Shown: piece by piece, positions 24,591-34,102 of the stretch | Position numbering within the stretch: the stretch's first letter is position 1 | Layout: each line of letters starts with the position of its first letter | DNA from: an uncultured Lachnospiraceae bacterium | GTDB lineage: Bacteria; Bacillota; Clostridia; Lachnospirales; Lachnospiraceae | Direction: 5' to 3' | NCBI GenBank assembly: GCA_910585625.1 | Contig: CAJUFQ010000014.1 | Coordinates: 1 to 64,000, forward strand | Length of the DNA: 64,000 bases | Position numbers and translations under genes: made by a program | The notes under the pieces: generated by a model | Told to the model about the DNA's origin: nothing | The model's input: the letters and a program-made list of their open reading frames with translations, nothing else | The model's database searches: none

Positions 24591-26120
24591 GTGAATATTT
24601 TCGATTATTTAAAGAATGAGTCATTTTTCAAACCCTTTACGTTCAAGTACCGTAGGATATATTACGACTGTATCCAGATATTGATAGATAAGACGAAGGA
24701 ACTGCCGGTTCTTTATGAAGCGGACGCCAAAGACAGCATTACAATTTACCTCAAAAATATGGAGCTGCAGAATGCAGGCAAGTTATCGGAAGGGACAGAA
24801 GCCGATTCAGGCATGGAGGAAGCGGAGGCTGGGGCTTTGCGGGACAAGGCAGAGCCCGGCTCAGATACGGCAGAAGCAAGTGGGGGCGATTTGCAGGCAG
24901 CGTCTGTCATTTCCCTGTTCCGGGACTGCGGCTGGCTGCTGCCACGGGAAATCGGGCGCAATGGCGAGTATGTGGTCAATGTTTCCATGGACTGCAGGCG
25001 GATTATGGATTTCCTGCGAAAACTGACGGAAAAATCAGGCGAGGGCATGATGTCCAACCGTATTTTCTCGATGTACGAGATTGTGAGGTCTGCCATGGAC
25101 GAGGAGTCCGTGCGCCGGGAGAGGCCATATACCAACATCCTCGTGCCGCTGGTTGACAATGAGACAGAACTGAAAAACGAGCTTACAGATTTAAAAGAGA
25201 ATATTTCCACGATTATGAAAGCGGTGATAGCATTTCAGGATATCAACAGTTTCGGACAGTTTATCATGAAAGATGAAATGCTTGACCGCTTTTTTAGTGA
25301 GTATTTCTTTGTGAAAAATAATGGGCTGATTCCCACGCAGATTTCCTTTATCCGCAATAAGCTGCGGGCGTTAAGGCAGGGAGAGATGTTTGGGAAAATG
25401 GTGGCCGAATGCGCGGAAAACCTACAGATGGCGGAGGATGCGGCGAGGCAGCGCGTGGAGGGGGATTTCGCGGAGCTTGTGCATTTCCTGAGCGTCGAAT
25501 ATGAAGACAATATGGAGTTGGTCGACCGCCGGATAAACACTTACTATAATCTGGCAAATACAAGGATCATGCTGATGGCGAGCAACGGCGTCCGCTTAGA
25601 GTCCGCTATCAATGATTTCCTGAATGTGGTGGCGCAGCTGCCGGAGGAAGAGCAGGAAACCGCCATGGAAAAAACCGAGGGATGTATACGGATTGTCAGC
25701 CAGAAATATGTGGGTTATAAATCATTTGAGAAGACGAAGCGGCTGAAAAATGAAGGGGAAAATATCGGGCTAACAGTGGCGGAATTGTCCGAAGAGGAGA
25801 AAGCTGCGAAAACCAGGGAGTTATTTGCACATGCTCCCAACCGTTATTCCGTGGAACGGGTCGCGGATTTCCTGAAAATGCAGCTTGGGAATGATACGGA
25901 AATTCAGCTGAAGGAGCGGCGGATCAGGACGAAGGAAGAGGCGATTATGTATGCGGCAGCCGTGCTGTATGCCGGGAATGCAGAATTTCCCTATCAGATT
26001 GAGTTATTGAGAGAAGTAGTGAAGGCGGATATCGCGGATATCAGCAATATGAGGATTACAAAAAAGCAGGCGGCAAAGAGCAAGCGGAAGAAAGGCAGCC
26101 TGGCAAATGAGAAGAAGTAG
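24591..26120 (+). CDS. jetA: Wadjet type II protein JetA
   Basis: A 509-residue protein matching the type II JetA (DUF5716) of the Wadjet anti-plasmid system; it begins MNIFDYLKNESFFKPFTFKY and has long helices throughout. JetA is the kleisin-like subunit that bridges the JetC SMC-type ATPase and recruits JetB. An acidic, low-complexity insert lies at ~60-100 (Glu/Ala/Gly-rich). Translation starts at a GTG (24591) behind a weak GAGGT site. It is followed at 8 bases by jetB. Wadjet recognises and cleaves circular plasmids; the order jetA-B-C-D here is complete. Confidence 0.88.
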   Translation: MNIFDYLKNESFFKPFTFKYRRIYYDCIQILIDKTKELPVLYEADAKDSITIYLKNMELQNAGKLSEGTEADSGMEEAEAGALRDKAEPGSDTAEASGGDLQAASVISLFRDCGWLLPREIGRNGEYVVNVSMDCRRIMDFLRKLTEKSGEGMMSNRIFSMYEIVRSAMDEESVRRERPYTNILVPLVDNETELKNELTDLKENISTIMKAVIAFQDINSFGQFIMKDEMLDRFFSEYFFVKNNGLIPTQISFIRNKLRALRQGEMFGKMVAECAENLQMAEDAARQRVEGDFAELVHFLSVEYEDNMELVDRRINTYYNLANTRIMLMASNGVRLESAINDFLNVVAQLPEEEQETAMEKTEGCIRIVSQKYVGYKSFEKTKRLKNEGENIGLTVAELSEEEKAAKTRELFAHAPNRYSVERVADFLKMQLGNDTEIQLKERRIRTKEEAIMYAAAVLYAGNAEFPYQIELLREVVKADIADISNMRITKKQAAKSKRKKGSLANEKK

Positions 26121-26128
26121 GAGAGTTT

Positions 26129-26812
26129 ATGGGCGATTTCAGTTTTATGAAGAAAATGACGGAGGAAGACGCGTACCTGTTCAAGCGGTGCATCCGCAAA
26201 CTGCTGGATGCGACATTTATCGTAGCGGATAAAGACGAGCGGCTGTATGATTTCATTTCTTCCGAATCGAACCAATATGACGTCAACACCTATCTGGCGG
26301 CGATTGGTTATAAAGTCGTTGTCGAGGAGCGTATGCGCGTCGCCATGCTCCAGCAGAATGATGAGGATATCGAGACGGTCGGCCTGAAACGGATTAATTT
26401 GCTGCGTTTTGAGCCGAAACAGGTCAGGCTGCTGCTGGTACTGTGGCTCTTGTTTCTGGAACGCATGGGGTATGCAGATCCGGTTCATGTGACAGTCGGC
26501 GATATCATAGATAAGTGCAAGATTTATAAGATAACCTTGTCTCCGGCTGATTTTAAAAGGACGTACCGTATCTTTAAGAAATTCAGCCTCATTGATTACA
26601 GCGACGACATCGCAGATGAGGATGGAAAAGTCAGGCTCTATCCTTCCTTGCAGTTCTGCATGGATATCGGGCAGCTCAAACAAGTGATGGCAGAGTATGC
26701 CACGGATGGCGACATGGAGGAAGGGCCGGGCGGTGCGGCGGAACTGGAGGCAGACATGGATGGGCTGGCAGACATGGATGGGCTGGCGGAAGGTGAGGAT
26801 GCGGATGAGTAA
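26129..26812 (+). CDS. jetB: Wadjet type II protein JetB
   Basis: A 227-residue protein of the small KITE-like JetB component (DUF6063-type in type II systems). It contains winged-helix-like helices (RINLLRFEPKQVRLLLVLWL, then FLERMGYADPVHVTVGDIID). The acidic C-terminal tail includes a tandem peptide repeat DMDGLA-DMDGLA, coded by an 18-base duplication at 26753-26788. The end overlaps the start of jetC by 8 bases, so the two are translationally coupled. JetB binds JetA in the SMC-like complex. Confidence 0.82.
   Translation: MGDFSFMKKMTEEDAYLFKRCIRKLLDATFIVADKDERLYDFISSESNQYDVNTYLAAIGYKVVVEERMRVAMLQQNDEDIETVGLKRINLLRFEPKQVRLLLVLWLLFLERMGYADPVHVTVGDIIDKCKIYKITLSPADFKRTYRIFKKFSLIDYSDDIADEDGKVRLYPSLQFCMDIGQLKQVMAEYATDGDMEEGPGGAAELEADMDGLADMDGLAEGEDADE
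26753..26788 (+). repeat. 18-base tandem duplication inside jetB
   Basis: Two copies of GACATGGATGGGCTGGCA/G (26753-26770 and 26771-26788) encode the repeated peptide DMDGLA in the acidic tail. The unit is a multiple of three, so copy number can change without a frameshift. Confidence 0.8.
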
Positions 26813-29800
26813 GACGGTTTTGCGCAGGATACATTTGGTAAATTGGTATGGGTTTGCCAACACGACGATTCCCGTATCAGAAGACCTGACGTTGATTTCC
26901 GGAGAGAACGAATGCGGGAAGTCGACAATATTAGACGCCATCAAGTATGCTTATACTGGCGATACTCAGTTCAATAAAGCTACGAGCGGGCATAATACCG
27001 GGGTGAGCAAGCGTGACCTGGTGTCGTACACGCGCTGCCTGATTGATGCCAGCGCAGGGACTTATGCCAGGTCGGCGGAGAAGATTCCGGTGGTCTACAC
27101 GCACATCGCGCTGGAATATTACGACCAGATTAATGAAAATCCTTTTGTCTTAGGGGTAGTCATTGAGACGGCGGCTGCGGGAGTCAGGGGGACGCATTGG
27201 TATGCGCTGGACAAGAAGGCGTTGCAGGATATTTCTTTTGTGTATGAGGACAAGTCCGTGCGAAAACCGTATGACGCCTCTGGATTCCAGAAGCGGTATG
27301 GGGTGTCCTTGAAGAATAAGAAAGACGGGATTACACTGTTTATGCAGATGACGGGGCTTAAGCTGCCTTACCAGGAAGTTCCCAAATACCAGCGGAAGCT
27401 GCGTAATATCATGGCGTACAATCCGGCCGCAAAAATCCAGGAATTCATCAAGGAATCCGTGCTGGAAGAACATAATGTCAATTTTGAGAAACTCAGAGAG
27501 GCGAAAAAGAACATTGAGCAGATTAATACGAGCCTAGAGCAGATTAACCAGGAGCTGCAAGATCTTGATTCCATTCTGGAGGATTATCAGGAGCATGACA
27601 AGAAGAGGCTGCGCCTGAGAATTGATGATATTAAAATCATATACGGTCATATCGTGCAGAACAAGGAGAGAGGGCGCAAGGCCCGGGAAATCATTGAGAA
27701 AGACCGGATTGCCTGCGGGCAGCTGGAAAAGGAAATCGAGGGGCTGGAAAAGGAAGCTGAGGAACTGGAGGTTTATTTTTCAGAGGCCAAAAGCGCGCTG
27801 CACGAGCTGGATGTCTCTAAGGCAATCTTTGCGTCCAAGCAGCTGATTGACAAGTATGAGGAACAATTACGTGTGCTGAGGAAAGAGGCGGATGCGTTAG
27901 AGATTTTCCAGAAACGGATGCAGGAAATTGTAATCCTGATGCAGGAATTAAAGATCCAGCTGCCGGATCTTAGCATGGTTGGGAAGCTGACGGCGAAATC
28001 CGTGGGGCTTGCTGAGAAGAAGCAGTTTGCCTCTTGCTTAAAAACGGAAATCCAGTCATGCCGGGATAAGCTGATTGCGGAACAAACCATGCTTGGCAGG
28101 GAACTGGATGAGATACAGGAACAATGTGCGGAGCTTGCCGGCATCATCGAAAACTGCAAGAAAAATAAGCCGGATTATACATATGCGAGGGAACAGATGG
28201 AGCTGATTCGCGAGATAAACCGGGAATTCCGGAAAAGGGGAATCAAGGATGAGGCGCGGATGGCATTTGAATATGTCGTCGAATTGAAGGACGAGGGCTG
28301 GCGTGACGCCATAGAAGCATTTCTGGGCGTCCACCGTTATGCGGTGATTGTCGCGCCGGAATCCTTTGACGCCGCAAATGCGGTGATGGATCAGTCCAGG
28401 CACCGCTATGTGGAGTTGGTGAACACGAAGCGTCTGGCGGCAAGGGAACTTTTATGCGAGGAAGACGCCGTCTTTCATTTCCTGCAGATTCAGAATGAGA
28501 CGGCGGCGAGCTATTTCAAATTCTGGCTGGGGCGCATCCATGCCGTGGAGAAAGCGGAGGTGCCGAAATATGACAATGCCATGTCCAAGGAGGGAAAGCT
28601 CAGCCGCAATATGGCAGTGACTTATGTGAATACGAAAAAGTTAAGGAGCTATTGCCTGGGCGGCAAGGCAATCGAGCTGAACCGGGTGTCTGCCGAGAAG
28701 AAGCTGCGGGAGCTTAAGGCCCATGAGCAGGAAGTGTTATCCACACAAAAGAAACGGAAAGAGCAGTCTGCCTATCTGCAGGAAGGCTTGGATGATTTTA
28801 AGGAATACAACCTGAATGCCCATGGGGAGCTGGCGCAGGTAACTGCAGAGTGGAACGAGGAGAAAGGGCATTATAGGGAGCTTTTGGAGGCTCAGAAGAA
28901 CAATGCCGAGTTTATGGCGCTGAATGACCGCGTGAACGAGCTGGGCAGGCAGATGCAGGAGAAGAAAGCTGGAAAAGGAAAGAGATTAGATCAGAAAGTG
29001 GCCCTGACGGCAGAAATCGCTGCCAAAGAAAATGAGGCCAAAGAGTGCCGGATGCGGGAGCGGGAAGCGCAGGCACGGCTGGAGGAAGCACGCATATCTT
29101 CAAATTCCGCAGTGGAGGCAGCAGTCAGGGAATACGATGGATACCTGGCAGGGGACAATAAGAACGGCGGGCTGATGCAGCATGAGAATAAGGCGCGGAT
29201 TGACCGCCGGGTACGGGAACTGGAAGCAAATATCAATGGCAAACAGCAGTCGTACAATAACCGCAAGCAGGAAGTAGACAGGCTGCCTATCGGTCTGGAG
29301 CATGAGGCTGCCTACCAGAAACGCCGGGGCAAAATCTGGATTGACGACCTCCAGGGAATCCAGCAGAAGTTAAAGGAGCAGACCGTGACGTATGAGCGGA
29401 TATTTAAGCGGGAGTTCGTGCTGAACATTTATGAGACGGCGCAGACGGCGCGCAGCGATATTTCCGATATCAACAAGGAGCTGCGCAAGCTGCAGTTTTC
29501 CACACGCTACCAGTTTGACGTCAGGCTGCTGAACGACACTTCTGATTATGCCAAAATCCTGCGCTATGCCAGGTATCTGCAGGAGACGAACAATATGGCG
29601 GATGAAGGGCAGCTGACGTTCATGGGCTTTATGGGCTATGACAATGACGAAGTTGAGACACGGGAGAATGAAATCAAAGATATCATCAACAAAATTATTG
29701 ACAAGAACGATATCGCAGAAATCAAAAAATTTGCTGATTACCGTAATTACATGAGCTATGAAATCATCATCAACAATGATGAGGTCAAGGACGGGAAGCT

Positions 29801-30122
29801 GTCAAAACAGGTGGGCTATAATTCTGGTGCAGGAACCCAGATTCCTTACACACTGATCCTATCGGCGGCATTGTCAATGCTGTACAATGTCAGGGTAAAT
29901 TCCGTGCGCCTCATCTTCATAGACGAGCCGTTTGAAAAGATGAGCGACCACAACATTAAGCTGATGCTGGAATTTTTCAAAAACCAGGATTTCCAGGTCA
30001 TTTTCTGCGCGCCGCCCAATAAGCTGGAATCGATTGGCAGCGAGTGCGGGGTGATTATCCCGGTCTTAAAAATCACCAATGACAATATGCAGATTGGAAA
30101 GGTCAGGTTCCATGAAGAATAA
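26805..30122 (+). CDS. jetC: Wadjet SMC-like ATPase JetC
   Basis: A 1105-residue MukB/SMC-like ATPase. Walker A is at residues 33-41 (GENECGKST). Two long coiled-coil stretches flank a hinge around 455-620 (EYVVELKDEGWRDAIEAFLG). The C-terminal head has a Walker B near 1035 (LIFIDEPFEKM). The ATG at 26805 (MSKTVLRRIHLVNWYGF) is clearly the start; frame upstream is only jetB shadow. JetC dimers extrude plasmid DNA by ATP hydrolysis until the JetD nuclease is activated. It overlaps jetD by 11 bases. Confidence 0.9.
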   Translation: MSKTVLRRIHLVNWYGFANTTIPVSEDLTLISGENECGKSTILDAIKYAYTGDTQFNKATSGHNTGVSKRDLVSYTRCLIDASAGTYARSAEKIPVVYTHIALEYYDQINENPFVLGVVIETAAAGVRGTHWYALDKKALQDISFVYEDKSVRKPYDASGFQKRYGVSLKNKKDGITLFMQMTGLKLPYQEVPKYQRKLRNIMAYNPAAKIQEFIKESVLEEHNVNFEKLREAKKNIEQINTSLEQINQELQDLDSILEDYQEHDKKRLRLRIDDIKIIYGHIVQNKERGRKAREIIEKDRIACGQLEKEIEGLEKEAEELEVYFSEAKSALHELDVSKAIFASKQLIDKYEEQLRVLRKEADALEIFQKRMQEIVILMQELKIQLPDLSMVGKLTAKSVGLAEKKQFASCLKTEIQSCRDKLIAEQTMLGRELDEIQEQCAELAGIIENCKKNKPDYTYAREQMELIREINREFRKRGIKDEARMAFEYVVELKDEGWRDAIEAFLGVHRYAVIVAPESFDAANAVMDQSRHRYVELVNTKRLAARELLCEEDAVFHFLQIQNETAASYFKFWLGRIHAVEKAEVPKYDNAMSKEGKLSRNMAVTYVNTKKLRSYCLGGKAIELNRVSAEKKLRELKAHEQEVLSTQKKRKEQSAYLQEGLDDFKEYNLNAHGELAQVTAEWNEEKGHYRELLEAQKNNAEFMALNDRVNELGRQMQEKKAGKGKRLDQKVALTAEIAAKENEAKECRMREREAQARLEEARISSNSAVEAAVREYDGYLAGDNKNGGLMQHENKARIDRRVRELEANINGKQQSYNNRKQEVDRLPIGLEHEAAYQKRRGKIWIDDLQGIQQKLKEQTVTYERIFKREFVLNIYETAQTARSDISDINKELRKLQFSTRYQFDVRLLNDTSDYAKILRYARYLQETNNMADEGQLTFMGFMGYDNDEVETRENEIKDIINKIIDKNDIAEIKKFADYRNYMSYEIIINNDEVKDGKLSKQVGYNSGAGTQIPYTLILSAALSMLYNVRVNSVRLIFIDEPFEKMSDHNIKLMLEFFKNQDFQVIFCAPPNKLESIGSECGVIIPVLKITNDNMQIGKVRFHEE

Positions 30123-31338
30123 GGATTATAAGAGGTTGGTTCTTGAGAAATTACTGAAAAAGTACCATAACCGTGTGGCGAAAAATATCCGTACCGGCAG
30201 GCGGATACTCGTTAAGCCGCAGGAATTTTATAAAAATTATGCAGACAATCATGCAGATATCAGTGAGAAAGAGAAGCTGCAGGAAGCGGTAAATACGTTG
30301 GTTTCCTTAGGCGCAGTCACCGTGGATTATCTGAAATTCAGCGACGACGTGGAGAAAATCTATCTCTGTGAGGATAAGATAGAGATTATTTATAAATATC
30401 TCCGTGATGAGTATGGGATTCTCCCGCAGAGCATCTTGTCGGAGGGCGTAGAGGCAGCTATACGGCAGTACCAATCCTCCGGGGCGCTGGTGCGGCAGTA
30501 TGCCGCTTCTGTCCGCAGCCAGGCGCAAGACCCTAGGAACCAGCTGGATTTGCAGAGGATTAAGGCTAATCTGAAAATCCTGGATTTCTTGGAGAGAAAC
30601 GAAGAAAGCTTGTATGTGCGGGAGTTGTCCAGCCTTGTGTATGGGGATTCCAAGTGGTTTGAATTACATAATTACGATGAAATCTGTAATATCATCAGGG
30701 AGACGCTCCCTATGCCGGGTGAAGAGGCGGGACGGAACGACGAAACGCTTGCCCGGCTTCATGTCATGCCGGCGGAGCAGGAAATCATGATCAAGGGGGA
30801 CTTTAAAATCGAATGGGACGGCTATGTCCTGGAGACAGGGAAATTAAAAGGCGGCATCGCCATTTCCTCAAAGGATATAGGGAATATCCGCAACATCAAG
30901 GTCTGTGCCCCGGAACTGATGACGGTTGAAAACAAGACCTCCTACCAGAGGCTGGACGCTGCCCGCACAACGGCGGCGTACCTATATTTAGGAGGATTTG
31001 CCAGCCGTTCGCAGATTGCGTTTTTAAGGAAAGTGATTGCGGAAAATCCCAGCCTTACCTATTATCATTTCGGGGATATTGACGTTGGCGGTTTCCTGAT
31101 TCACCGGCATCTGTGCCAGGCAACGGGAAAAGAGTTTTCCTTGTATTGCATGGGCGTCGGGCAGCTTACGGACGAGCGGTTCTGCCATTGCCTGAAAGAG
31201 CTTACGGACAACGACCTTGGCCGTATGGAGGCGTTGGCGGGGGAAGAGGCGTACCGTGAGACGCTGGCCTATATGAGAAGCCACCGAGTGAAGCTGGAGC
31301 AGGAGATTGTGAGTTATTATCTTGAGGTGCGGCAATGA
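30112..31338 (+). CDS. jetD: Wadjet nuclease subunit JetD
   Basis: A 408-residue protein of the JetD/DUF3322-DUF2220 type. The N-terminal winged-helix region (~1-200) is followed by a Toprim-like catalytic domain with HFGDIDVGGF near residues 319-328, the DxD metal site used to cut plasmid DNA, similar to the Spo11/TopoVI fold. A catalytic-type Glu is plausible at ENKTSYQRL (~275). The start at 30112 overlaps jetC, and the stop overlaps the start of the next ATPase gene by 4 bases (ATGA). All four Wadjet components look intact. Confidence 0.88.
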   Translation: MKNKDYKRLVLEKLLKKYHNRVAKNIRTGRRILVKPQEFYKNYADNHADISEKEKLQEAVNTLVSLGAVTVDYLKFSDDVEKIYLCEDKIEIIYKYLRDEYGILPQSILSEGVEAAIRQYQSSGALVRQYAASVRSQAQDPRNQLDLQRIKANLKILDFLERNEESLYVRELSSLVYGDSKWFELHNYDEICNIIRETLPMPGEEAGRNDETLARLHVMPAEQEIMIKGDFKIEWDGYVLETGKLKGGIAISSKDIGNIRNIKVCAPELMTVENKTSYQRLDAARTTAAYLYLGGFASRSQIAFLRKVIAENPSLTYYHFGDIDVGGFLIHRHLCQATGKEFSLYCMGVGQLTDERFCHCLKELTDNDLGRMEALAGEEAYRETLAYMRSHRVKLEQEIVSYYLEVRQ

Positions 31339-32156
31339 TTTATTTAAGCAGTTTTCTGTTTTCGGATAAGACAGTCCGAAACCCTAACATATACCCCTAT
31401 CATGTATTTGCGCGAAAATCGGAGAAAGTGCTGCTTTTCCGGCCGATTACGGTTTTGTATGGCAATAATGCTTCGGGGAAATCCACGGCGTTGAATATCA
31501 TCGCCAATAAGCTGAATCTGAAAGGGCAGGAATATGCGGCCTGCAATATGTTTGGGAAGCCTTATTTCATGCAGTATGTCGGCGAATGCCAGTATACGCT
31601 GGGAGACGACGAGGATGGGCTGGTTTCACGGATTCCCGAAGGAAGCAGATATATTAAGAGTGAAGATATCTTGTATGAGATTAAGAAAATACAGCAGGAG
31701 CAGATTCTGGCGGACGGATATGTATATGAGCATATTCGCAGAGGTATGCCCAAGAATCAAAGAGAGGCCCTTAAAAATTCCTATAAGATGAAGAAGGATT
31801 TGGAGTGCCTGGAATTTGCCCAGGAGAAATATTCAAACGGCGAGACCACGCTGCAGATGCTGGACGATTATCTGGAGCCAGACGCGTTGTACTTATTAGA
31901 TGAGCCGGAAGTTTCCCTGTCGCCGGCAAACCAGGTTGCTCTGGCAGAGCAGCTGAATAAAATGGCCAGGTTCTTAGGCTGCCAGTTTATCATTGCCACG
32001 CATTCGCCATTCATGCTGGGAACGCTCAATGCAAAAATCTATGATATGGATTCCGCGGAGCTGGAAGAAAAATCGTGGACAGAACTTGCGAATGTGCGGT
32101 ACTTTTATGAGTTTTTCCGGAAACATAAGGATGCATTTGAGGATAGCGAGTGGTAA
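31335..32156 (+). CDS. AAA/ABC-type ATPase coupled to jetD
   Basis: A 273-residue ATPase with Walker A at residues 43-51 (GNNASGKST), an ABC-like Q/signature region (KYSNGETTLQMLDDYLEPDA) and Walker B at ~185-197 (LYLLDEPEVSLSPANQ), then a His switch (IIATHSPFML). It resembles stand-alone AAA_21/AAA_23 'OLD-like' ATPases without a nuclease domain. Its ATG overlaps the jetD stop (ATGA), so it is part of the same transcript and translationally coupled. Known Wadjet systems need only jetABCD, so this is either an accessory factor or an unrelated rider. The next genes are decayed. Confidence 0.75.
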   Translation: MIYLSSFLFSDKTVRNPNIYPYHVFARKSEKVLLFRPITVLYGNNASGKSTALNIIANKLNLKGQEYAACNMFGKPYFMQYVGECQYTLGDDEDGLVSRIPEGSRYIKSEDILYEIKKIQQEQILADGYVYEHIRRGMPKNQREALKNSYKMKKDLECLEFAQEKYSNGETTLQMLDDYLEPDALYLLDEPEVSLSPANQVALAEQLNKMARFLGCQFIIATHSPFMLGTLNAKIYDMDSAELEEKSWTELANVRYFYEFFRKHKDAFEDSEW

Positions 32157-32195
32157 GCATAATTCTGCAGAAGTTGAAAATGGGGTAAGTACAGT

Positions 32196-32782
32196 ATGAA
32201 GAAACGGCAAATATTGTGGGAATTGTTACGGACATTTATGAAAATCGGCCTGTTTACTTTTGGCGGAGGTTACGCGATGATTTCCATGATAGAACATAAC
32301 TGCGTAGAGGAAAAAAGGTGGATTACCCAAGATGGATGATGGATGTGACGGTCATTGCGGAATCTACGCCGGGGCCGATTGCCATAAACTGCGCGACCTT
32401 TGTTGGTTACCGGCAGGCAGGGCTAGCCGGTTCCCTTGCGGCTACCGCGGGGATTGTCATCCCTTCCTTTGTGCTGATTTTTCTGATTTCTTCTTTCCTG
32501 GATAATTTTCTGGAGATTACGGTTATCAGCCATGCGTTAAAAGGAATTAAAATTGCTGTCGGCATTCTGATTATAGAAGCCGCTGTCACGATGATAAAGA
32601 AGATGCCCAAGCAAGTTTTCCCGCGTGTAATCCTGGCGTGTTCATGTACTGCCATGTTATCCATAAATATTTTTGCGTGGAACTTTTCTTCTGTTAATTT
32701 AATGATACTTGCCGCTTTGGCTGGCCTGGCGTTTTATGCAGCCCAGGGCATAAAAAAGCAGGGAGGAGGCGTAGGGAAATGA
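32196..32782 (+). pseudogene. Chromate transporter (ChrA N-half), frameshifted
   Basis: From ATG 32196 the frame reads LRTFMKIGLFTFGGGYAMIS and then EEKRWITQDG* with a stop at 32337-32339. The family sequence resumes one base out of frame as MMDVTVIAESTPGPIAINCA and runs to 32782. Restoring one base near 32334 gives a normal short-chain ChrA subunit (two half-size proteins make the transporter). The downstream part overlaps the second half-gene by four bases. So the first subunit carries a single-base deletion, and the product is likely non-functional unless frameshifting or an internal start rescues it. Confidence 0.8.
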
Positions 32783-33528
32783 TTTATCTTGAGTTGTTCC
32801 TTGGCTTTCTCAAAGTAGGCTGCTTTTCATTCGGCGGGGCATACGGCGCAATCCCTGTTATACGTGATACGGCGCTTTCCTATGGCTGGCTGGATGACGA
32901 GGCGCTGAGCTATATGATTGCGGTGAGCGAAAGCACACCCGGGCCAATCATGGTCAATCTTGCAACTTACGTCGGAAGCAGCCAGGCAGGACTGCCAGGC
33001 GCAGTTTTTGCTACAACAGCGGTAGTTTTGCCTTCCTTTGCCATCATACTCCTGGTCGTGGCGGCGTTAGATCAGCTGCTTAAAAACCGGCGCGTACAAG
33101 CGGCGTTGAAGGGGCTTAAGCCTTGTATCACCGGCATAATCCTGGCTACCGGCGTTTACATGGCGGGAAACAATGTCGCTTCCATCGGGACAGGGATTTC
33201 TATCCGCACAGAGGCTGCCGTTATCACGGGAGTTTTACTTGTCTTCTAGGAAAGACCTTGTCACGCTAACGCGTGAAAATGTCTTTCCTAGTAAGACAAA
33301 AAATGATATGCGCACTCGCGCAAGAGGAAATACGTCGCTAAAGCGACTGCGCTCGGCGCAGCAAAGCAGCCAAGTCCCTCAAGAATGAGGGATTTAGGGA
33401 GTTGAGGCGGACTTGTCCGCTTTGTTCCCGTGGTGTGCGGGGCGAAATACATTATGAAAAAGAAAATATCCCCGGTAATGTTGATTGCCATCTCTGCGGT
33501 TTTGGGCATAATGATTTACGGGGCCTGA
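32779..33528 (+). pseudogene. Chromate transporter (ChrA C-half), interrupted by a repeat element
   Basis: Codons from ATG 32779 give LELFLGFLKVGCFSFGGAYG and later ESTPGPIMVNLATYVGSSQA as in the partner subunit. The frame stops at 33249 inside a structured repeat. After the repeat, at about 33446-33528, the reading KYIMKKKISPVMLIAISAVL ending GIMIYGA is the missing C-terminal membrane segment. Thus a ~200-bp element is inserted near the 3' end of the gene. With the frameshift in the partner gene, both halves of this transporter are broken. Confidence 0.78.
33241..33445 (+). repeat. Inserted element made of consecutive short hairpins
   Basis: A row of inverted repeats follows one another: CTAGGAAAGAC/GTCTTTCCTAG (33246-33291, enclosing CACGC/GCGTG), GTCGCT/AGCGAC (33334-33347), TGCGC/GCGCA (33348-33360), TCCCTCA/TGAGGGA (33375-33392), GCGGAC/GTCCGC (33407-33420) and CCCG/CGGG (33427-33441). 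The block sits inside a chromate transporter gene, and its left end recurs at 21862. No coding potential. It behaves like a small mobile, RNA-structured repeat. Confidence 0.65.
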
Positions 33529-33547
33529 GTCAGAAAGGAGAAAAATT

Positions 33548-34000
33548 ATGACGGAGATATTGATACGCAGGGAAACAGAACGTGATTTCAGGGAAGTGGA
33601 GGAGCTGACACGGAAAGCATTTTGGAATGTCTATGTCCCAGGATGTGCAGAGCATTATCTGGCGCATATTTTGCGCGGGCATGAAGATTTTATCTCAGAG
33701 CTGGACTTTGTGGCGGAGACGGAGGAAGGAAAGGTTGTCGGGAACGTGATGTATACGGAGGCCCGGCTTGTGGACGAAAGCGGCAGGGAGAGAACCATTC
33801 TTACCTTCGGGCCGCTTAGCGTCCATCCGGAGCATCAGCGCATGGGGATAAGCCGGAGATTGCTGGAGCATAGCTTTGGCAAGGCGGCTGAATTAGGATA
33901 TGAGGCGATTGTGATTATGGGCAATCCTGGCAACTATGTGTCGCGGGGATTTAAAAGCTGCAAGAAATATAATATCCTCAGCCGTGCTGTGATAAAGTAG
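33548..34000 (+). pseudogene. GNAT acetyltransferase, C-terminally truncated
   Basis: 150 residues of a GNAT family protein: IRRETERDFREVEELTRKAF, then FGPLSVHPEHQRMGISRRLL (acetyl-CoA loop Q/R-x-x-G at RMGISR) and IVIMGNPGNYVSRGFKSCKK. Homologues I recall continue about 55-60 residues beyond KKYN; here the sequence changes to LSRAVIK and stops at 34000. The truncation point (~33978) lies immediately before an AT-rich three-gene module, suggesting insertion or replacement at this place. The core fold is complete, so residual activity is possible. Confidence 0.65.
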
Positions 34001-34102
34001 GGGTGACAGCGCCTCGTATTCACGTGACAATTTTAAGGAAACGTGATAGAATTCAAAAGATTGAGATGCTTGAATTGCAAAGGGTGTTAAGGAGGGTGGG
34101 AA

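Noticed and set aside
25994..26944. 316-codon minus-strand frame
   Set aside because: Antisense to the jetA-jetB-jetC junction, which is strongly coding on the plus strand; the composition (His, Arg and Ile rich) is typical of a shadow frame.
33241..33445. CRISPR array
   Set aside because: The repeats are different short inverted repeats in tandem, not equal direct repeats with spacers, and no cas genes are present.
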